From contig NZ_CP033972.1 of NCBI RefSeq assembly GCF_003855095.1, positions 2,294,001 through 2,358,000 of the forward strand: a stretch of 64,000 nucleotides of DNA. The letters run 5' to 3'. Position 1 is the stretch's first letter. Each line of letters opens with the position of its first letter. Below the pieces are notes generated by a model. It ran no database searches and had not been told where the DNA came from. It was given only the letters and a program-made list of their open reading frames with translations. This document shows, piece after piece, positions 1 through 8,307 of the stretch. Position numbers and translations under genes: made by a program. Origin of the DNA: Gordonia insulae (GTDB lineage Bacteria; Actinomycetota; Actinomycetes; Mycobacteriales; Mycobacteriaceae).

Positions 1-638
1 TTGTGGAGGAGGTGCGTATTGACGTTGGTCGGATGGATCACATTGACCCTGATGAACTCTGGTGCCAGATGCAAGGCGAGCTGCTCGGCGTAACCCATCA
101 ACGTCTTCTTCGCCCAGCCGTATCCGGCAGAACCGGGACCCATCGCCGGATTGTCCGTCGTGTTCGGCAGCATCGCTGCCGTCGATCCGGTGATCACCAC
201 CGAAGCATGCTTACCCAGGTGCGGCATCGCCACAGCGACCGCGTTCATCACACCGACGAGATCGACGTCCACCGCATCGACGAAGTCCGATGCGTGCGGG
301 TCGCCCATGGCCATCGGCAGGATGCCGGCGTTCGCCACGACGACGTCGAGACGGCCAAGCGCTGCCAGTCCCTCGTCGAGCGCCGACTTCAGCTGCTGCC
401 GGTCACGCACGTCGGCCTTGACCGTGACGATCCGACGATCGAACTTCTCGACGAGCTTGGCGGTCTCGGCCAGATCCTCCTCGGTGGCAAGCGGATATGG
501 GTTCGACTCGATCTGCTCGCAGATGTCGACCGCGATGATGTCCGCACCCTCTTCGGCAAGCCGTACCGCGTGGCTTCTCCCCTGCCCGCGTGCCGCACCG
601 GTGATGAATGCGACTTTGCCTTCGACTCTTCCGGCCAT
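1..638 (-). CDS. Mycofactocin-type short-chain dehydrogenase (partial, C-terminus outside window)
   Basis: The gene starts at ATG 638 behind a GAGGAG ribosome site and runs off the left edge, so about 212 residues are visible. It opens with MAGRVEGKVAFITGAARGQG, an NAD-binding TGxxxGxG motif. It then carries the long insert DICEQIESNPYPLATEEDL that marks mycofactocin-coupled SDRs of the carveol dehydrogenase type. NAG (VVANAGI) and the YGWAKK active-site Tyr/Lys are present. Known members hold NAD tightly and pass electrons to mycofactocin. It lies 38 bp behind an aldehyde dehydrogenase on the same strand, so an alcohol-to-aldehyde-to-acid sequence is plausible. The substrate is unknown. Confidence 0.85.
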   Translation of the reverse strand, partial: MAGRVEGKVAFITGAARGQGRSHAVRLAEEGADIIAVDICEQIESNPYPLATEEDLAETAKLVEKFDRRIVTVKADVRDRQQLKSALDEGLAALGRLDVVVANAGILPMAMGDPHASDFVDAVDVDLVGVMNAVAVAMPHLGKHASVVITGSTAAMLPNTTDNPAMGPGSAGYGWAKKTLMGYAEQLALHLAPEFIRVNVIHPTNVNTHLLH

Positions 639-676
639 GATTGATTCTCCTCGTTTGTGTTCGGTGTGGATGGTTG

Positions 677-2173
677 TCAGGCGATATCGAGCGGCAACGT
701 GGTGGCGACCGCCTTGGTCTCGAGGTAGGTCTCGAGTCCCTCGATGCCGCCTTGCCTGCCCACGCCGCTGTGCTTGTACCCGCCGTAGGGCGAGTCAGAC
801 CCGTAGAACATGCCACCGTTGATCATGAAGGAACCCGTGCGGACGCCACGGGCAATCGTCAGTGCTCGTTCCGGGGATGTGGTGAAGACGGTGCCCGACA
901 ATCCATAGATGCTGTCGTTGGCGATCCTGATCGCGTCCGCATCGTCATCGAACGGCGTGACCGACAGTACCGGCCCAAAGATCTCGGCCTGCGAGATCGC
1001 AGCCGCATTGTCCACGTCGGCAAAGAGGGTCGGTTGCACGAAGTAGCCCTGGGGCCTGTCCTCGGGAATCCTGCCACCGACGATCAATCGGCCACCCTCG
1101 GCCTCGCCACGTCTGATCAGCTCAAGAATGTTGGTTCGCTGCTTCTCCGTGATCACCGGCCCACAGAAGACGCCGGGGTCGGCCGGATCGCCATAAGGGA
1201 TTGCCGCGTAGATCTCTTCCAGCGCGGCTACCGCTTGGTCGTACTTGGACCGATGGACGAGCAGCCGGGTCGGCAACGCGCAGCCCTGTCCTGCGTGCAT
1301 GCACGCCGACATCGCGGCGGGTAGCGCCGATGCGAGATCCGCATCGTCCAATACGATTCCAGCGCTCTTGCCGCCCAGTTCGAGGAGTAGTTTCTTGAAC
1401 GTGGGGGCCGACTTCTCGGTGATCAGCCGACCCGTCCTGGTCGACCCGGTGAACGAGATCATGTCGACGCGCGGGTCCGTCACCAGTCGCTCGGCGACGG
1501 CGATGTCACTGGTGGTGATGATGTTGACGACGCCGGCCGGGATCTCGGTCTTCTCCGCGATCAGTCGCCCGACCCGGGTCGCATTCCACGGCGTCTCCGA
1601 TGCCGCCTTGATGACCACGGTGTTTCCGGTCGCGAGAATCGGACCGAGCTTGTTGATCAAGATCTCAAAGGGAAAGTTCCACGGGATTATGCCGGCGACG
1701 ACTCCGACAGGTTCCTTGAACACATGCCGCATGTTGGTGATACCGAGCAACGAGCTGTCGGAAAGGCGGCGGTGCCACGGCAGGCCCGCGACCGCTTCGG
1801 CCGGCCAGAGGAGACCGTCTGACAATGGCCAATCAAGCTGTGCCATATAGGTTGTCATCAGTGGCGCACCTGCTTCGATGACCAACTCCAGTCGAAGGAC
1901 CTCTGCCTCGGCACTGATCGCCTCATGCAGTTGATGGAGGCAGCGTTGCCGGAACTCGAGGTCCGTGGCCCAGGACGTGTGGTCAAAGGCGCTCCGGGCG
2001 GCCGCAATAGCCGCGTCCATATCGGCGGCGGTGGCATCGGCGGCGACACCCACCTTCTCACCGGTCGCGGGATTCACGACGTCGAATGTCCCCCCTGCGC
2101 CCGCGTGTCGCAGAACTCCATCGAGGAGAATCCGCTCCTCGTGTGTGACCGAAACCGATTGTGGTGCTGACAT
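677..2173 (-). CDS. Aldehyde dehydrogenase (NAD(P)+), class 1/2 fold
   Basis: This 498-residue enzyme oxidises an aldehyde to the acid. I chose ATG 2173 (MSAPQSVSVT) because GGAGGA lies just upstream; an in-frame extension to 2263 lacks support. Visible motifs are PWNFPFE, FTGSTRTGR, the general base Glu265 in LLELGGKSAG and the nucleophile Cys298 in HAGQGCALPTR. Length is normal for the family. It is transcribed away from the TetR gene at 2298, which probably controls it, and towards the mycofactocin-type SDR. The exact substrate cannot be told. Confidence 0.9.
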   Translation of the reverse strand: MSAPQSVSVTHEERILLDGVLRHAGAGGTFDVVNPATGEKVGVAADATAADMDAAIAAARSAFDHTSWATDLEFRQRCLHQLHEAISAEAEVLRLELVIEAGAPLMTTYMAQLDWPLSDGLLWPAEAVAGLPWHRRLSDSSLLGITNMRHVFKEPVGVVAGIIPWNFPFEILINKLGPILATGNTVVIKAASETPWNATRVGRLIAEKTEIPAGVVNIITTSDIAVAERLVTDPRVDMISFTGSTRTGRLITEKSAPTFKKLLLELGGKSAGIVLDDADLASALPAAMSACMHAGQGCALPTRLLVHRSKYDQAVAALEEIYAAIPYGDPADPGVFCGPVITEKQRTNILELIRRGEAEGGRLIVGGRIPEDRPQGYFVQPTLFADVDNAAAISQAEIFGPVLSVTPFDDDADAIRIANDSIYGLSGTVFTTSPERALTIARGVRTGSFMINGGMFYGSDSPYGGYKHSGVGRQGGIEGLETYLETKAVATTLPLDIA

Positions 2174-2211
2174 TTGCGTCCTCCGATCCCGCACCTGCGT
2201 GTGCGGGCAAG

Positions 2212-2229
2212 CTGTGTTCCGTGTCACAG
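2212..2229. promoter_or_regulatory. Possible operator between aldehyde dehydrogenase and TetR
   Basis: An imperfect inverted repeat, CTGTG then 8 nt then CACAG, lies in the 124-bp divergent region. A second one, AACCC...GGGTT, lies nearer the TetR start. Either could bind the TetR protein. Both are short, so this is weak. Confidence 0.25.
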
Positions 2230-2297
2230 ACGCTACCTTTTGGGCCTCAGAACCACAACCCATTGACGTAGTAGGGTTTCGTGCAGAGGGAGGGCAT

Positions 2298-2903
2298 ATG
2301 GCCGAGCTTCACAAGACGGAGACGAATCGCGGGGGACGGCCCCGTGTCACGGACAAGACCGCCATCGCGGCGGTCGGTTTGCGACTGTTCGCCGAACGCG
2401 GCTTCGACTCGGTCACCATGGCAGACATCGCCGACGCATGCGGCATCGGTCGCAGCACCCTCCTGCGGTACTTCGCCGCGAAGGCCGACATCCTCTGGGA
2501 TCGCTCGGCCGACGAAGTGGCGGCGCTGGCCGAGAAGCTACGGGCAGCGCCGACGTCCGCGGATCCGGTTGGGGTGCTGTGCGTGGAGCTGCCGGCGATG
2601 CTCGGCTACCTCGATTCCGAATTGGATCTGCTGCGTACGCAAGTGCGAATCATTGCGGAGTCGTCGAACGGTTGGCCCCTCGGGTCGACCAGGTTCAGCT
2701 CCTGGGAATCCGTGGTGACCCTCTTCATCACGTCCCGCACCGATCACCGGCCTGGCGATCTGTTCACACAGCTCTTGACGCAAAGCCTCTTCAATGCCGG
2801 CTGGACGGCACTCACGGTCTGGGCCGAATCCGATGAGCAGCGGCCGGACCGGCTGCTGCAGGAGGCATTCGGCTTGGTGCGCGGCGGTTTCACCAGCACC
2901 TGA
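2298..2903 (+). CDS. TetR-family transcriptional regulator
   Basis: This 201-residue repressor-type protein has a DNA-binding helix-turn-helix at about residues 39-58 (TMADIADACGIGRSTLLRYF) and a ligand-binding C-terminal domain. ATG 2298 follows AGAGGGAGGG. The RYFAAKADILWD stretch after the HTH recalls MftR, the mycofactocin-system regulator, and the first gene in the window is mycofactocin-type, but this likeness is only suggestive. It diverges from the aldehyde dehydrogenase with 124 bp between the starts, so autoregulation plus control of that gene is likely. It does not show the operator motif found elsewhere in the window. Confidence 0.85.
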   Translation: MAELHKTETNRGGRPRVTDKTAIAAVGLRLFAERGFDSVTMADIADACGIGRSTLLRYFAAKADILWDRSADEVAALAEKLRAAPTSADPVGVLCVELPAMLGYLDSELDLLRTQVRIIAESSNGWPLGSTRFSSWESVVTLFITSRTDHRPGDLFTQLLTQSLFNAGWTALTVWAESDEQRPDRLLQEAFGLVRGGFTST

Positions 2904-2947
2904 TGTGAGCGACGAACGCGAGATCGTCGCGCTCAGTCCCACATCAG
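2900..2947. terminator. Putative bidirectional terminator hairpin
   Basis: Outer arms CTGATGTG (2900-2907) and CACATCAG (2940-2947) enclose a second, bulged pairing of TGAGCGACGA with TCGTCGCGCTCA. The structure overlaps the stop of the TetR gene and the stop of the convergent SDR. There is no T-tract, as is common in actinobacteria. Confidence 0.5.
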
Positions 2948-3679
2948 ACCACCATCGATGAGCAGGGTGTGTCCGGTGACGAAACCCGCCTCGTCGGAGA
3001 GCAGGTACGCGACGGCCGCCGCAACCTCCTCCGGCCGACCCATCCGACCCACCGGGATCAGATCTGCCCACTGCTCCTGTTGGTCTGCGCCGAACGCGAT
3101 GATTCCCTCGGTCAGAATCGTGCCGGGACCGACCGCGTTGATCTGTATGTTTCGCCGCGCGTACTGTAGCGCGGCATTCTTCGTCAGTCCCACGACACCG
3201 TGCTTGGCGGCGGTGTAGGCGGCCATGCCGGGCGCGTTCTTGGTTCCGGCATTCGACGCCATGTTCACGATCTTGCCGTGTCCGGCCTGGACCATGTGGG
3301 CCAGTTCTCCACGCATACAGAGGAACGTACCGCGCAGATCCACACCCATCACCGCATCCCACTCGGCGATCGACAGCTGATGGAGGTCTCCGGGGGTATG
3401 GGCGATTCCCGCGTTGTTCACGGCGAGATCGAGACCTCCGAGGTAGTCGATCGACTCGGCGATCAACGCCTCCACACCGTCGGCATCGGAGACGTCGGCC
3501 TGGATGAACGAGGCCTGGCCACCGGCGCCCACGATCGTATCGACTGTGGCTGCTCCCCCCTCGGCGCTCACATCCGAAACAACCACCCGCGCTCCGTCAC
3601 TCGCGAGGCGGATGGCAATCGCCCGACCCAGGCCCGAGCCCGCGCCGGTGACCAGCGCGCCGGCATTCTCAAATGTCAT
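2933..3679 (-). CDS. Short-chain dehydrogenase/reductase, FabG-like
   Basis: This 248-residue SDR starts at ATG 3679 behind GGAGA. It has the cofactor motif TGAGSGLG (11-18), NNAG (88-91) and the catalytic Ser142, Tyr155 and Lys159 (YTAAK). It should oxidise a hydroxyl to a ketone or reduce it, most likely on an acyl-CoA or alicyclic intermediate. It is the last gene of the long minus-strand operon that begins near 17571, and ends at a hairpin shared with the convergent TetR gene. Confidence 0.85.
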   Translation of the reverse strand: MTFENAGALVTGAGSGLGRAIAIRLASDGARVVVSDVSAEGGAATVDTIVGAGGQASFIQADVSDADGVEALIAESIDYLGGLDLAVNNAGIAHTPGDLHQLSIAEWDAVMGVDLRGTFLCMRGELAHMVQAGHGKIVNMASNAGTKNAPGMAAYTAAKHGVVGLTKNAALQYARRNIQINAVGPGTILTEGIIAFGADQQEQWADLIPVGRMGRPEEVAAAVAYLLSDEAGFVTGHTLLIDGGLMWD

Positions 3680-3713
3680 CTTCGTCTCCGTTGACGTGCG
3701 TGCGATGTGTCGA

Positions 3714-4289
3714 TCAGGGCTGGCCGGGCAACAGCCGGACGAAAAGCGCTTCTGCCTCGGCGCAGACGAGGTAACCATCGGAGATCGTTCCGGTCACGAA
3801 GGTCTTTCGACCCTCGATCTTCTCGATCCTCGCGTCGACGCGCAGTGCTCGCAGCACCGGGGTGACGCTGCGATAGTTCACATTCAGGAATGCCGTCCTC
3901 GAGTTGGGTTGGCCTCTGCGGCTGACGAACATACCGAGTAGATCGTCGAACAACATGGGGATGACTCCGCCATGGACGGCGCCTCCCCCACCCATGTGCG
4001 CGTGGTTGAACGTCACGGTTCCGGCCAGGGAGGTGTCGGATGTGTCGGTGGCCTCGTACTTGACCAGCATCGGGTGTACATCGCTGCCCATCTCCCGGTC
4101 CCGTGCCACGCGGTGACCCTCGGGCGCCTCGAACTCTTTGAGCCGCTTCGTCACATCCGCGACGGCCGCCGTCAGTTCCAGAGTGGCCGCCGGTGGCGGT
4201 GCCACCAAGCACAGGGTCTCCTGCAGATCCCGAAACGCATCTATCAGGTCGACAAAGGATGTGGTGTCGTACGCCGGCGCCTCGGTCAT
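3714..4289 (-). CDS. PaaI/4HBT-type hotdog thioesterase
   Basis: A 191-residue protein with one hotdog domain in its C-terminal two thirds. The segment HMGGGGAVHGGVIPMLFDD (98-116) carries the His-Gly-Gly and acidic residues typical of PaaI-like acyl-CoA thioesterases. The first 60 residues are helical and not part of the domain. Such enzymes release CoA from stalled aryl- or acyl-CoA esters. It sits in the operon between an SDR and an LLM oxidoreductase, which fits a housekeeping role for the CoA pathway. Confidence 0.75.
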   Translation of the reverse strand: MTEAPAYDTTSFVDLIDAFRDLQETLCLVAPPPAATLELTAAVADVTKRLKEFEAPEGHRVARDREMGSDVHPMLVKYEATDTSDTSLAGTVTFNHAHMGGGGAVHGGVIPMLFDDLLGMFVSRRGQPNSRTAFLNVNYRSVTPVLRALRVDARIEKIEGRKTFVTGTISDGYLVCAEAEALFVRLLPGQP

Positions 4290-4320
4290 CGTCGCTCTCT
4301 CTGTGGGGTTCGGCGATCGA

Positions 4321-5235
4321 TCACCGGATCAGGCCTTCGCTGATCACTGCCAGGTCCGCCTTGAGATCGGAGAAGCTTCGGCTCGTGGGTTCGATGGTGA
4401 TCCAGGTGACCCCGGCGTCCTCGTAGGCGGCCAGCTTCGGTGCGACCCTGGCGACGAACTCAGTGGCGCCTCCCGATCGCAGCGCATCGCTTTCGAACGG
4501 GACAAACGAAACGTCGATGTCAGGTTTGCCCAGCTCGGCACGTCGTTTGTTCTGCGCGCTGATCTGGATGCCGAGTGATTCGATGTCCTCGAGCGGCGGG
4601 GTCTTGGTGATCGCCGCCATTTCGGCCTTCTGTGCGATCGGCATCCAACCGTCCGCCTTCCCGGTCACCCGCCGACGCGCGGCCTGGCTGTTGCCACCGA
4701 TCCAGATCGGCGGACCGCCGTCGGTCAGTGGCAGTGGCAGCGCGATGTGCCCGGAGATTCCGAATGCCGGACCGTCGTGTTCCTCGCCTCGCCATGTGGC
4801 CCGCATGGCGTCGATGCCCTCGTCGAAAAGCTTCCCGCGGCGCGCATAGTCCGCGCCGAGCGCCGTGAACTCCGACTCGAGATATCCGGCACCGAGTCCG
4901 AGAGTGACCCGACCACCGGACAGAAGGTCGAGACTCGCAACGGCTTTGGCACCCAGATAAGGACTCCGATATCCGACCACCATCAGATAGGTGATCAACC
5001 TGATGTTCTTGGTGGCCTGGGCCGCCATCGACAACGAGACGAACGGATCAAAGGCATGGTGTCCGCCGTTGGCCAGCCATTCGCGGTCAGGATAGGGATG
5101 CTCACTCATGGAGAAGCCGTCGAACCCGGCGTCTTCGGCACAACGCGCGACTTCACCGAGACTGCCGTCGCCGATCCAGTCGCGGTAGTGTTTGACCGCT
5201 CGCATGGGAAACATCAGATTGAACTTCACAGCCAT
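4321..5235 (-). CDS. LLM-class (F420-dependent type) oxidoreductase
   Basis: A 304-residue luciferase-like TIM barrel starting at ATG 5235 (MAVKFNLMFPM) behind GAAGGTG. Family signatures include the N-terminal strand, FDGFSMSEHPYP, SGGRVTLGLGAGY and PPIWIGGNSQAA. Actinobacterial members mostly use F420; FMN use cannot be excluded. It probably reduces or oxygenates a ring or acyl intermediate. It lies 10 bp downstream of an acyl-CoA dehydrogenase, so the two are likely translated from one mRNA. The substrate is unknown. Confidence 0.8.
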   Translation of the reverse strand: MAVKFNLMFPMRAVKHYRDWIGDGSLGEVARCAEDAGFDGFSMSEHPYPDREWLANGGHHAFDPFVSLSMAAQATKNIRLITYLMVVGYRSPYLGAKAVASLDLLSGGRVTLGLGAGYLESEFTALGADYARRGKLFDEGIDAMRATWRGEEHDGPAFGISGHIALPLPLTDGGPPIWIGGNSQAARRRVTGKADGWMPIAQKAEMAAITKTPPLEDIESLGIQISAQNKRRAELGKPDIDVSFVPFESDALRSGGATEFVARVAPKLAAYEDAGVTWITIEPTSRSFSDLKADLAVISEGLIR

Positions 5236-5245
5236 GATCACACCT

Positions 5246-6433
5246 TCACTTGAACAGTTCGCGGGCAATCACTACCCGCTGCACCTCGGTGGCGCCTTCT
5301 CCGAGGCGTTTCACCCTCAGATCGCGAAACCACCGTTCCAGCGGCAGCTCGTCGGAAAGTCCCAGGGCGCCGTGGATCTGGATGCACTTGTCGATTATCT
5401 TGTAGGCCACCTCAGTGCCATACATCTTGGCGATGGAGGCGTCGACCTTGACGTCCTTGCCGAGATCGGCGTTCCAGGCAGCCTGATACATCAGCAGCCG
5501 GGCCGCCCGGAGTTCCACCTCGGCATCGACCAACATCCAGGCGATGCCCTGCTTGTCGGAGAGCTTGCCGCCGAACACTTCGCGCTCTTTGGCCCATCGG
5601 CACGCGGCGTCGAGCGCCTCTTGTGCGATCCCGATCGGGCCGGCCGCGTAGATGATCCGACTGTAGATCAGGAAGTCACTGGCCAGCCTGAACCCGCCAC
5701 CCTCGGCACCGATCAGATTGGAGGCCGGAAGCCGCACATCGTCGAAGTGCAGCTCGAAGGGTGAAAACGACGCCATCACACCGATGCGGTGCAAGGACAT
5801 TCCGGGAGTGTCCTTTTCAACGATGAAGCAGGAGATCCCCGCTCGCCCCTCGCCGGTCCTGGCATACACCACTCCCCAGTCGGCGTTCTCTGCGTGTGAG
5901 GTCCACATCTTGCTGCCGTTGAGCACGTAGTGGTCGCCATCTCGGACTGCTCTGAGGCTGATCGCACGTGCCGGATCGGAACCGCCGTTCGCCTCGCTGA
6001 TCGCGGTATAGGCCTTGGTCATCGTGCCGTCGAGAATCGGTTGCGCGAACTTCTCGAACTGTTCGGCCGAGGCTTTGAACATCACGTTGGGCGGATTGCC
6101 GCCGAAGGCGCCCAACGCCGGGAAGAACGCTCCCATCCGGCACTTGGCCGCCTCTTCGGCCACCACGACTTGCCCGAGGACGCTCAGACCGGCACCCCCG
6201 TACTCCTCTGGTGTCTGCAGCGCCCACAGGCCAAGGCCGCGGGCCTTCTCCTGCAGGGGAATCAGTTGATCGCGGGGCAGGCCCGCCGCATCGTGCGGAA
6301 GGGTCGCCTCGAGCGGATGGACCTCTCGCTCCATGAACCGACGCACCGTCTCGCGGAGCATCCGCAACTCTTCGGGCAACTCCCATGAGCCGAGCGGCGG
6401 GCCCTCGACGTCGGTGACGGTGTCCACGGTCAT
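5246..6433 (-). CDS. Acyl-CoA dehydrogenase
   Basis: A single-chain FAD enzyme of 395 residues that introduces an alpha,beta double bond into an acyl-CoA. Visible are the FAD/substrate segment AISEANGGSDPAR, the WTSH segment, the Arg-rich helix and the C-terminal GEGATEVQR. In the latter, Glu379 occupies the place of the MCAD catalytic base. ATG 6433 was chosen. It is 7 bp downstream of the flavin reductase gene and 10 bp upstream of the LLM gene in the same operon. Confidence 0.88.
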   Translation of the reverse strand: MTVDTVTDVEGPPLGSWELPEELRMLRETVRRFMEREVHPLEATLPHDAAGLPRDQLIPLQEKARGLGLWALQTPEEYGGAGLSVLGQVVVAEEAAKCRMGAFFPALGAFGGNPPNVMFKASAEQFEKFAQPILDGTMTKAYTAISEANGGSDPARAISLRAVRDGDHYVLNGSKMWTSHAENADWGVVYARTGEGRAGISCFIVEKDTPGMSLHRIGVMASFSPFELHFDDVRLPASNLIGAEGGGFRLASDFLIYSRIIYAAGPIGIAQEALDAACRWAKEREVFGGKLSDKQGIAWMLVDAEVELRAARLLMYQAAWNADLGKDVKVDASIAKMYGTEVAYKIIDKCIQIHGALGLSDELPLERWFRDLRVKRLGEGATEVQRVVIARELFK

Positions 6434-6440
6434 CTGTGCC

Positions 6441-7025
6441 TCAGACCTTCTGACCGAAACGGTGATCCTTGGCGCTCTGCAGTTGCGGCACGTGGTTGGC
6501 GTCGTACTGCGCTATCCACTCGTCGGGCAGCTTGCCCCAGGCCTCACCGATCTTGATGCGCGGCGCCTGACTGAACACCTCGGCGGCGACCACGTCACCG
6601 ACGAAGATGGTGCTCTCCTGCACATCGAGCGAACCGATCACCTTGCATTCGACGTAGCTGTGCGCATCGAGAAGGATCGGAGCGCCGGTGACGCCGGTCT
6701 TCGCCCGGAGCTTGCCGATCTTGTCGCCGTCCCGTCCCGAGCTGCCACCGAGGGTCATCAGGATCTCGAGGGAGGCATCGACCTCGTCCTCACCCGCACT
6801 GAGCATGTGCATCGCGAAAACCCCTGAGTTCAAGAGCATGTCGTGGGTCATGTTGTACTTCGTCAGGCTCACAGTGGCACGCGGAGCCTCCGGGATGATG
6901 CTGGCGGCGCCGGCCGACAGCGACATCAAGCCGTTGGCGAATCCACCGTCGACCGTGGTGATGGCGACCGGGTACGGACGCAAACCGCCCAGAACCTTGT
7001 TGGCGGCGTCAGTGTCCACATTCAT
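6441..7025 (-). CDS. Flavin reductase-like FMN-binding protein (HpaC-type fold)
   Basis: A 194-residue split-barrel protein starting at ATG 7025 behind AAAGGAGA. The core GLRPYPVAITTVDGGFANGL and the later VSLTKYNMTHDMLLNSGVF match the flavin-reductase-like family, whose members reduce free FMN/FAD for partner monooxygenases or bind flavin themselves. A partner in this window could be one of the LLM proteins. The start was moved downstream of an unsupported 43-residue extension. Confidence 0.75.
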   Translation of the reverse strand: MNVDTDAANKVLGGLRPYPVAITTVDGGFANGLMSLSAGAASIIPEAPRATVSLTKYNMTHDMLLNSGVFAMHMLSAGEDEVDASLEILMTLGGSSGRDGDKIGKLRAKTGVTGAPILLDAHSYVECKVIGSLDVQESTIFVGDVVAAEVFSQAPRIKIGEAWGKLPDEWIAQYDANHVPQLQSAKDHRFGQKV

Positions 7026-7077
7026 CGCTGTTCTCCTTTGTGTGTCGGGCAAATGTTGCGTATCGGGCAGATCGTCG

Positions 7078-8277
7078 TCATCTGGTCGCCGGTGGCGGGA
7101 CGTCGATGACGACCGCACCTGCCTGGCCTCCACCTGCACACATCGCGGCGACACCGTATCCGCCTCCGCGACGGCGCAGTTCGCCGATCAGTGAGATGAT
7201 CATGCGAGCCCCGGATGCCGCCACCGGATGCCCGATCGAGCATCCGCTGCCGAGCACGTTGACCACATCCTCGCTGATCCCGAGCTTCTTGCAGGCCGCG
7301 ACGGGGACGGCGGCGAACGCCTCGTTGATCTCCCACAACGCCACGTCCGATATCCCGATTCCGGCCCGGTCCAAGACCTTCGGGATGACGTCGAGGACCG
7401 CAAGGCCGGTGTGCGACGGGTCGATACCAGTTGCCGCCCACGCCTTGACGGTCGCAAGGACGTCGAGTTCCCGGGCTTCGGCGAGATCGGAGCCGACCAC
7501 CATCACCGCGGCAGCGGCGTCATTGATGCCACTGGAGTTGCCTGCGGTGATCGAGAAGTTCTCGATCTCCGGGTGTAGGGGCTTGAGACCTGCGAGACGT
7601 TCCGCGGTCGTGTCGCGGCGCGGATGCTCATCGGTGCTGAACTCCACCGTGCTGCCATCCTGCTGTCGTGCCGAGACCGGCACGATCTCGTCGACGAACG
7701 CTCCCGAGTCGATGGCCGCGACGGCCCGCAGATGCGACCGCAGCGCCCACGCATCCATCTCTTCACGGGTCAGGTCGAGTGCTGTCGCGGTGTTCCAGCC
7801 CACGGTGATCGACATGTCCTGGTTCGGCGCCTCCGGGCTGTCCGGATGGGTCGGCGGCATCCACCTCTCGGTGAACTCGTCGACGGTCCCCGGCGTCCGG
7901 AACGCCTGCAGTGGACCGGTCGAGACGGATTGGGTGCCGCCGGCGATGATGGCGTGTTCGGCGCCCGAGATAACCTGCGCTGCAGCATTTCCGACTGCAG
8001 TAAGGCTGCCCGCACAATGTCGGTTGACAGACTGGCCGGGCACCTGGGTCATTCCGGTCACCACTGCCGCATGCCGCGCGACATCGCCACCGCCGTAGTT
8101 CGATTCGGCGAGGATGATGTCATCGATCTGTGACGGCTCCAGGCCGGAACGCTGTTGCACCTCGGCGACGACGACTTCGGCGAGCTCCATGGCGGTGGTG
8201 TCGCGCAGGGTGCCTTTGAACGAGGTGCCGACCGGGGTACGCGCTCCGGCGACGATGACGGCTTCGATGGTTGACAT
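7078..8277 (-). CDS. Acetyl-CoA acetyltransferase (thiolase)
   Basis: A 399-residue thiolase with all catalytic residues: nucleophile Cys88 in VNRHCAGSL, NEAF (318-321), His350 in CSIGHPVAASG and Cys380 in CAGGGQAG. It is therefore a real thiolytic enzyme, unlike the three Cys-less thiolase-fold proteins in this window. It should cleave a 3-ketoacyl-CoA to acetyl-CoA or propionyl-CoA and a shortened acyl-CoA. ATG 8277 follows GAAAGG. It lies within the minus-strand operon, downstream of an aldehyde dehydrogenase. Confidence 0.92.
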   Translation of the reverse strand: MSTIEAVIVAGARTPVGTSFKGTLRDTTAMELAEVVVAEVQQRSGLEPSQIDDIILAESNYGGGDVARHAAVVTGMTQVPGQSVNRHCAGSLTAVGNAAAQVISGAEHAIIAGGTQSVSTGPLQAFRTPGTVDEFTERWMPPTHPDSPEAPNQDMSITVGWNTATALDLTREEMDAWALRSHLRAVAAIDSGAFVDEIVPVSARQQDGSTVEFSTDEHPRRDTTAERLAGLKPLHPEIENFSITAGNSSGINDAAAAVMVVGSDLAEARELDVLATVKAWAATGIDPSHTGLAVLDVIPKVLDRAGIGISDVALWEINEAFAAVPVAACKKLGISEDVVNVLGSGCSIGHPVAASGARMIISLIGELRRRGGGYGVAAMCAGGGQAGAVVIDVPPPATR

Positions 8278-8307
8278 GATTGAGTACCTTTCGTTCGGGT
8301 GCGCGGC

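Noticed and set aside
2298..2903. Firm assignment of this TetR protein as MftR
   Set aside because: The segment after the HTH is reminiscent, but no mftA-F genes are in the window and the similarity was judged only by eye.
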